Assembly (NCBI RefSeq): GCF_019802255.1
Contig: NZ_JAHYSS010000006.1
Location: forward strand, 416,821-480,820
Direction of reading: 5' to 3'
DNA: 64,000 nucleotides
Source: Pedobacter polysacchareus
GTDB taxonomy: Bacteria > Bacteroidota > Bacteroidia > Sphingobacteriales > Sphingobacteriaceae
Shown: in pieces, positions 60,302 to 64,000 of the stretch
How the letters are laid out: every line of letters starts with the position of its first letter
Numbering within the stretch: position 1 is the stretch's first letter
Program-made: the position numbers and the translations under genes
The notes under the pieces: model-generated
Seen by the model: the letters and a program-made list of their open reading frames with translations, nothing else
Database searches by the model: none
Told to the model about the DNA's origin: nothing

Positions 60302-61831
60302 ATGGCAATAACGCTTAGAATACTCATTGTTGAAGACAATGAAAGTGACGCTGACTTACTGTTGCGTGAACTGAAAAAATCTGACCTGAGTTTTACAGCA
60401 GTAGTGGTTCAAACACGTGTAGAATTTGAAAAAGCGCTCGATAGTTTCAGTCCTGACCTGATATTATCAGACTATTCGCTTCCATCATTTGATGCGGAAA
60501 GTGCTTTTCACATTAAACAGGAACACCATTCAGAAATCCCATTTATCATTGTCTCCGGTATTATTGGAGAGGAAAATGCGGTTAAACTGATTAAGGCTGG
60601 AGTCACTGATTATGTGTCAAAAAACAGTCTTTTCACCTTATCTACGAAAATCAACAGGGCCCTGAATGACAGTCAGATCAGGAAGGAAAAGTTGCTGGCG
60701 GATGAAAAGTTAAAGCAGATCAATGAGGAACTTTCACTGCTGAATCAGGAGCTGGAAGACCGTGTGATCAACCGCACCAGGGCTTTGGCTGAAAGTGAAA
60801 GTCGTTTTCGCAGCATGATGGAAACCATACCACAACTTGCCTGGACAAATACAACAAAAGGAGAAATCGTATTTTACAACCAGCGATGCTCGGATTATAC
60901 CGGTTTAGATCAAACAATAAACAGAATGATCGCATTTAAATCGGTGATACATGAGGAGGATCGTCATGCGGCCATTGACCAATTCCGTTCTATCCTGGAA
61001 AATGAGGAAGGCGGTGAATTTCAAATTCGCCTCAAGCGAGTGGATGAACTTTACAGATGGCACCTGATTCGCTTAATGCCCGTTAAAAACGAGGCTGGTC
61101 AATTGGAGCTTTGGGTGGGCACCGCCACTGACATCCAGGAGCTTCGCTTATTGCAGCAGCATAAAGATGATTTTATCATCATTGCGAGTCATGAACTCAA
61201 AACTCCCATTACCAGTTTAAAGGCATCTTTACAACTCTTAGACCGAATAAAAGACAATCCACCGGCTAATGGTATCCTGGCTAAGCTGATTGTGCAATCC
61301 AATAAAAGTCTAGGAAAAGTCAATGCGTTGATTGAAGACCTATTGAACTCCAGCAGAGCCAATCAAGGACAACTTCACATCAATCAGGAGAATTTTGTGT
61401 TGTCCCGTATTATTAAAGACTCTTACCATGATTTAACCACTGATGGAATTTACTCCATTAAAACAGAAGGTGACCTGGATATTTCCGTTTATGCTGATGC
61501 CATTCGGGTGGAACAGATTGTGATCAACTTCCTCAATAATGCGATAAAATATGCGAGCCAATCTAAAGAAATCTGGATTCGTATTGAGAAGAAAAATGAC
61601 ATGGCTAAAGTCTCTGTCATTGACCGGGGTCCGGGGATACCACCAGAAAAATTGCGTTACATATTTGACCGCTATTATCGTGCAGATAATTCCGGCAGTC
61701 AGTATACCGGATTGGGCCTCGGCCTATACATCTGTGCAGAAATCATTAAACAGCACAATGGGCAAATTGGTGTAGAAAGTGTAGTGGATGAAGGCAGTAA
61801 ATTCTGGTTTACCATACCAATGGCCAATTAA
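60302..61831 (+). CDS. Receiver-PAS-histidine kinase hybrid (509 aa)
   Basis: 509 aa, soluble. The N-terminal receiver (1-125) has Asp57 (LILSDYSLP) and Lys107. A coiled-coil linker and a PAS domain (about 165-285, ending GTATDIQELRLL) come next, then HisKA with His297 (IIASHELKTPITSLKAS) and HATPase (QIVINFLNNAIKYASQSK, GLGLGLYICAEIIK). It can read phosphate from the preceding receiver and a cue in the PAS domain. The start ATG at 60302 follows a 43-base gap. Confidence 0.92.
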   Translation: MAITLRILIVEDNESDADLLLRELKKSDLSFTAVVVQTRVEFEKALDSFSPDLILSDYSLPSFDAESAFHIKQEHHSEIPFIIVSGIIGEENAVKLIKAGVTDYVSKNSLFTLSTKINRALNDSQIRKEKLLADEKLKQINEELSLLNQELEDRVINRTRALAESESRFRSMMETIPQLAWTNTTKGEIVFYNQRCSDYTGLDQTINRMIAFKSVIHEEDRHAAIDQFRSILENEEGGEFQIRLKRVDELYRWHLIRLMPVKNEAGQLELWVGTATDIQELRLLQQHKDDFIIIASHELKTPITSLKASLQLLDRIKDNPPANGILAKLIVQSNKSLGKVNALIEDLLNSSRANQGQLHINQENFVLSRIIKDSYHDLTTDGIYSIKTEGDLDISVYADAIRVEQIVINFLNNAIKYASQSKEIWIRIEKKNDMAKVSVIDRGPGIPPEKLRYIFDRYYRADNSGSQYTGLGLGLYICAEIIKQHNGQIGVESVVDEGSKFWFTIPMAN

Positions 61832-61866
61832 ATTACAGTCCCCATTCCAGCTGCAAAAGCATTAGC

Positions 61867-61898
61867 GTACTTAAAGACATCTAGATATCTTTAAGTAC
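61867..61898. repeat. 32-bp near-perfect palindrome upstream of parA
   Basis: Symmetric arms GTACTTAAAGA (61867-61877) and TCTTTAAGTAC (61888-61898) around ATCTAGAT, itself a palindrome, with one mismatched pair (15 of 16 pairs). No T-run follows. It lies about 140 bases before the parA ATG and 35 bases after the kinase stop. Confidence 0.7.
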
Positions 61899-61975
61899 AC
61901 CTCAATCACGAAAAATTATTAAGCTCAAAATCAGCCATTAAGGCATTGAAATAAAAATTACCGATTAATAATCAC

Positions 61976-62007
61976 TTTGAAGATATCTCCACATCAATAT
62001 ATCTTAG
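61976..62007 (+). promoter_or_regulatory. Candidate parA promoter
   Basis: TTTG (61976-61979), 20 bases, TATCTTAG (62000-62007), one base off TAnnTTTG, at ideal spacing. It lies 34 bases before the ATG. Confidence 0.6.
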
Positions 62008-62041
62008 TATCATTGCGTATTCGTATAAAGGATATATTGAC

Positions 62042-62785
62042 ATGAAGATTATAGCTGTTATAAATCATAAAGGTGGTACAGGAAAAACAACTTCTACCTT
62101 AAATATTGGCGCCGGTTTAGCTCGTGCGAAAAAGAGAACATTACTAATTGATATTGACCCACAATCTAACTTAACGGAAGGTTTAGGATTCAGAGATGTG
62201 AAGGTGTCGATTTATGACAGTATCAAAAGTGACACGCCTCTTCCTATAGAAAACATTTCAGAATATTTAGACATCGTCCCTTCCTCACTGGATTTATTGG
62301 GTGCAGAGATTGAACTGGTTTCCAGATTGGGCAGAGAAACCATTGTAAAAAGATTGCTGAAAGCAGTGGATGGAAAATACGACTATGTTTTGATCGATTG
62401 TGCGCCTGCTTTAGGCATGTTGACAGTAAACGCGTTGGTTGCTGCAGATACCGTATTGATCCCATTGGAAGCAGAATATTTTGCTTACAGAGGTATTGAC
62501 CGCCTGGTTTCTATTATTTCTGATGTTCGCACACACTACAATGAAAACCTGACGATCGGTGGGGTATTTATTACCAAAATAAACCCGAGAAGGGTGATTA
62601 CCGAGCAAATCACAGACAGTATCAAAAAATATTTCAGCGATAAGTTATTTGATACTTCTATCCGGGTAAACGTAGCCTTGATAGAAGCACAGCTGAAAGG
62701 CGTAGATGTCTTTGAATATGCACCTTTATCAAATGGTGCTGTAGATTATGAAAACCTTACGGAAGAAATTTTAGTTAAATTATAA
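62042..62785 (+). CDS. parA: ParA-family ATPase
   Basis: 247-aa Walker-type ATPase that partitions DNA or positions cargo by ATP-driven dimerisation on nucleoid DNA. The deviant Walker A is KGGTGKTT (10-17) with the signature Lys10, Walker A' LLIDIDPQSNLTEGL, and Walker B LIDCAPALGMLTVN. Type I (Soj-like, no HTH N-terminal extension). The next gene, an RHH-like protein, starts 4 bases after the stop and may be its partner. Its ParB homologue and a standard parS site are not seen; long palindromes flank the pair. Confidence 0.92.
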   Translation: MKIIAVINHKGGTGKTTSTLNIGAGLARAKKRTLLIDIDPQSNLTEGLGFRDVKVSIYDSIKSDTPLPIENISEYLDIVPSSLDLLGAEIELVSRLGRETIVKRLLKAVDGKYDYVLIDCAPALGMLTVNALVAADTVLIPLEAEYFAYRGIDRLVSIISDVRTHYNENLTIGGVFITKINPRRVITEQITDSIKKYFSDKLFDTSIRVNVALIEAQLKGVDVFEYAPLSNGAVDYENLTEEILVKL

Positions 62786-62789
62786 TATT

Positions 62790-63050
62790 ATGGCAAAGAA
62801 AAACCTGGGTGGCATAGAGGACAATAATAAAAATTTAGGCGGTGTATCCGCATTGTTCAATTCTCCTTCAAAAGAGACGGTTCCTGTAAAAGGAGAAAAA
62901 CAAGCTCCCCTGCCGGACGATGAAACCGTTACTTATCCATTGAGACTTAAAAAGAGTGCTTTAAAAGCGTTGAAAATCCTGGGTGCACAGCAAGGAATAA
63001 CCGTTAAAGACCTGATCTTAAAAGTGGTGGAAAAAGAATACAATTTATAA
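62790..63050 (+). CDS. Ribbon-helix-helix-like partner of ParA (86 aa)
   Basis: Small basic/acidic protein with a flexible Gly- and Lys-rich N-terminus and a C-terminal region reading TYPLRLKKSALKALKILGAQ then QGITVKDLILKVVEKEY, which fits a ribbon-helix-helix fold (beta-strand plus two helices) that binds DNA as a dimer. Its coupling to parA (4-base gap) parallels plasmid and Bacteroidota ParA-plus-small-partner pairs. It could bind the flanking palindromes; that is a testable inference. Confidence 0.75.
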   Translation: MAKKNLGGIEDNNKNLGGVSALFNSPSKETVPVKGEKQAPLPDDETVTYPLRLKKSALKALKILGAQQGITVKDLILKVVEKEYNL

Positions 63051-63077
63051 TATTAAGCATAGTTTCTATAGATGCTG

Positions 63078-63117
63078 ATGAGTGATTATATGAAGATATC
63101 TTGGTATAATTACTCAT
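63078..63117. repeat. 40-bp palindrome downstream of the ParA partner gene
   Basis: Arms ATGAGTGATTATA (63078-63090) and TATAATTACTCAT (63105-63117), one G-T mismatch, around AAGATATCTT. A GATTTTTTC tract starts 3 bases later, so it may act as an AU-rich terminator. A second 7-bp dyad GTCTATA/TATAGAC lies at 63155-63175. Confidence 0.65.
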
Positions 63118-63304
63118 TGGATTTTTTCATATCCATCTCGCTGAAAAATCTTAAGTCTATATTGTAGCTATAGACGGAGTACCATTTATTTTGGCAGCAT
63201 ACAATTGCAGGAATTATAAAATTAACTTTATGTATTTTATTCCTTACAAATGGATTTTTGGGTTATATTTTGTGTTAACCACATACACACAAATGTAAAC
63301 TGTT

Positions 63305-64000
63305 ATGAAAAAATTACTCTTAAGCGTGATGGCATGCTATGCCCTGAACGCTGGTGCCCAAGAGGTGCCCGACAACAAAAACTATCTATACCTCTATTCT
63401 GATTCCATCGTTTACGCCAATAGAATTCAGCTGAGACCTGATTTCTCGGGCTATTGGCAGCTGAGAGTAGATTCCCGCCGCATTCCTGTAGATCAGGTGA
63501 AGTTTTTTAACAATGAAGATGGCTTTTTTGCGAATACCAAAAAGCTGACTTTTGCCAGAACCAGTCAATTTTCTGAAAGGATTATTGAAGGAAAAATCAA
63601 CCTTTATCAGGAAAGACCTTATGATCCATTCAGCTATGACAGGAACTATAGACATGGCTATGGATACAGACCCGGTCGGTATCCGGCTGTAGACATGTCT
63701 ATGTATTACAACAAAGGTTATGCTGACCTCAAAAAAGTAAATTACAACAACCTCAAATCTGATATGGCTGACAACCCAGAGAGCATGAAATTTCTAAACA
63801 AGTATAGAAAAAGTGCCAGCCGTAGTAAAATCATGTACGTTACTGCAGGTGCATCAATTATTGCTGGTTTTGTTTCTTTTCTGGCTACAGGAACTAGTCA
63901 TAATGATATGCCATCTGGCTTTGGTTTTGACAATCGTTCTAGTCTAAAAAGTCCAAATTTCACCGCCAGTTATGTATTAATGGGTATTGGTGTGGGAATG
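63305..64000 (+). CDS. Exported hypothetical protein, cut by the window end
   Basis: Incomplete at the 3' end: 232 codons visible with no stop. The signal peptide is MKKLLLSVMACYALNAGAQ. The mature part is rich in Tyr, Asn and Arg (YDRNYRHGYGYRPGRYPAVD), then basic (KYRKSASRSKIMYVT) and a hydrophobic segment (AGASIIAGFVSFLATG) that may be a transmembrane helix. No family recognised. A 254-base gap with two dyads separates it from the ParA partner gene. Confidence 0.65.
   Translation, partial: MKKLLLSVMACYALNAGAQEVPDNKNYLYLYSDSIVYANRIQLRPDFSGYWQLRVDSRRIPVDQVKFFNNEDGFFANTKKLTFARTSQFSERIIEGKINLYQERPYDPFSYDRNYRHGYGYRPGRYPAVDMSMYYNKGYADLKKVNYNNLKSDMADNPESMKFLNKYRKSASRSKIMYVTAGASIIAGFVSFLATGTSHNDMPSGFGFDNRSSLKSPNFTASYVLMGIGVGM

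Noticed and set aside
62042..63050. Integrated plasmid or prophage partition locus
   Set aside because: No replication, integrase or mobilisation genes are nearby.

Overview
The window reads as a chromosome segment of a Bacteroidota bacterium, most likely Pedobacter or a close relative in the Sphingobacteriaceae. This rests on protein character and promoter form, not on a database search. Several promoters fit the Bacteroidota pattern TTTG-N19..21-TAnnTTTG, and most genes lack a Shine-Dalgarno sequence. Many exported proteins have signal peptides ending in AQ. Family signatures include a DUF5723 protein, a GlmU-family sugar nucleotidyltransferase, FabV, a TonB-dependent receptor, 7TMR-DISM and LytS/LytTR signalling proteins, and a lysyl-tRNA synthetase with a C-terminal extension. 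I found no rRNA, tRNA, CRISPR array, transposase or prophage gene.

Layout. 1-1660: a (TCCAG)15 microsatellite, a NeuD/PglD-type acyltransferase, a 527-base gap and a very acidic small protein. 1678-8537: a GNAT-like protein, then a leftward block (XRE regulator, Mpl-type muropeptide ligase, prmA, tpiA, GlmU-like protein, rpmE2, a small protein, mce). 8662-16896: iscS-iscU-iscA, an acyl-CoA ligase, lysS, small envelope proteins and ung. 16948-20619: an AsnC/Lrp regulator opposite a DtxR/MntR-type repressor coupled to an Nramp transporter fused to a Usp domain, then smpB. 20636-28932: pcm-priA-DUF423, two envelope proteins, and the rpmH-rnpA-yidD-tsaB operon (rpmH is 52 codons). 29042-35302: a LiaF-like/LytS/LytTR operon, a ChaN-like protein, mscL and rpoN.

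35284-43418 is the most distinctive region. Two similar single-domain response regulators run leftward. Opposite them is a tightly packed five-gene operon: a ThiF/nitroreductase fusion, a LuxI/FeeM-like GNAT acyltransferase, a 7TMR-DISM histidine kinase, a REC-histidine kinase and a REC protein. The layout suggests that a small molecule is made, possibly acylated, and sensed by the same locus. That is inference from domains and gene order.

43441-57479: fabV, a TonB-dependent receptor, a stand-alone MutS-type ATPase, a membrane-anchored Ppx/GppA-like protein, miaE, a glycosyltransferase, a three-PAS kinase, an amino-acid permease, a META lipoprotein, and a substrate-binding protein next to a TsdA-like dihaem cytochrome. 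57670-64000: two small proteins, a kinase-receiver-kinase cluster whose first kinase carries a 21-residue coiled-coil repeat, a ParA/ribbon-helix-helix pair flanked by long palindromes, and an exported protein cut by the window end.
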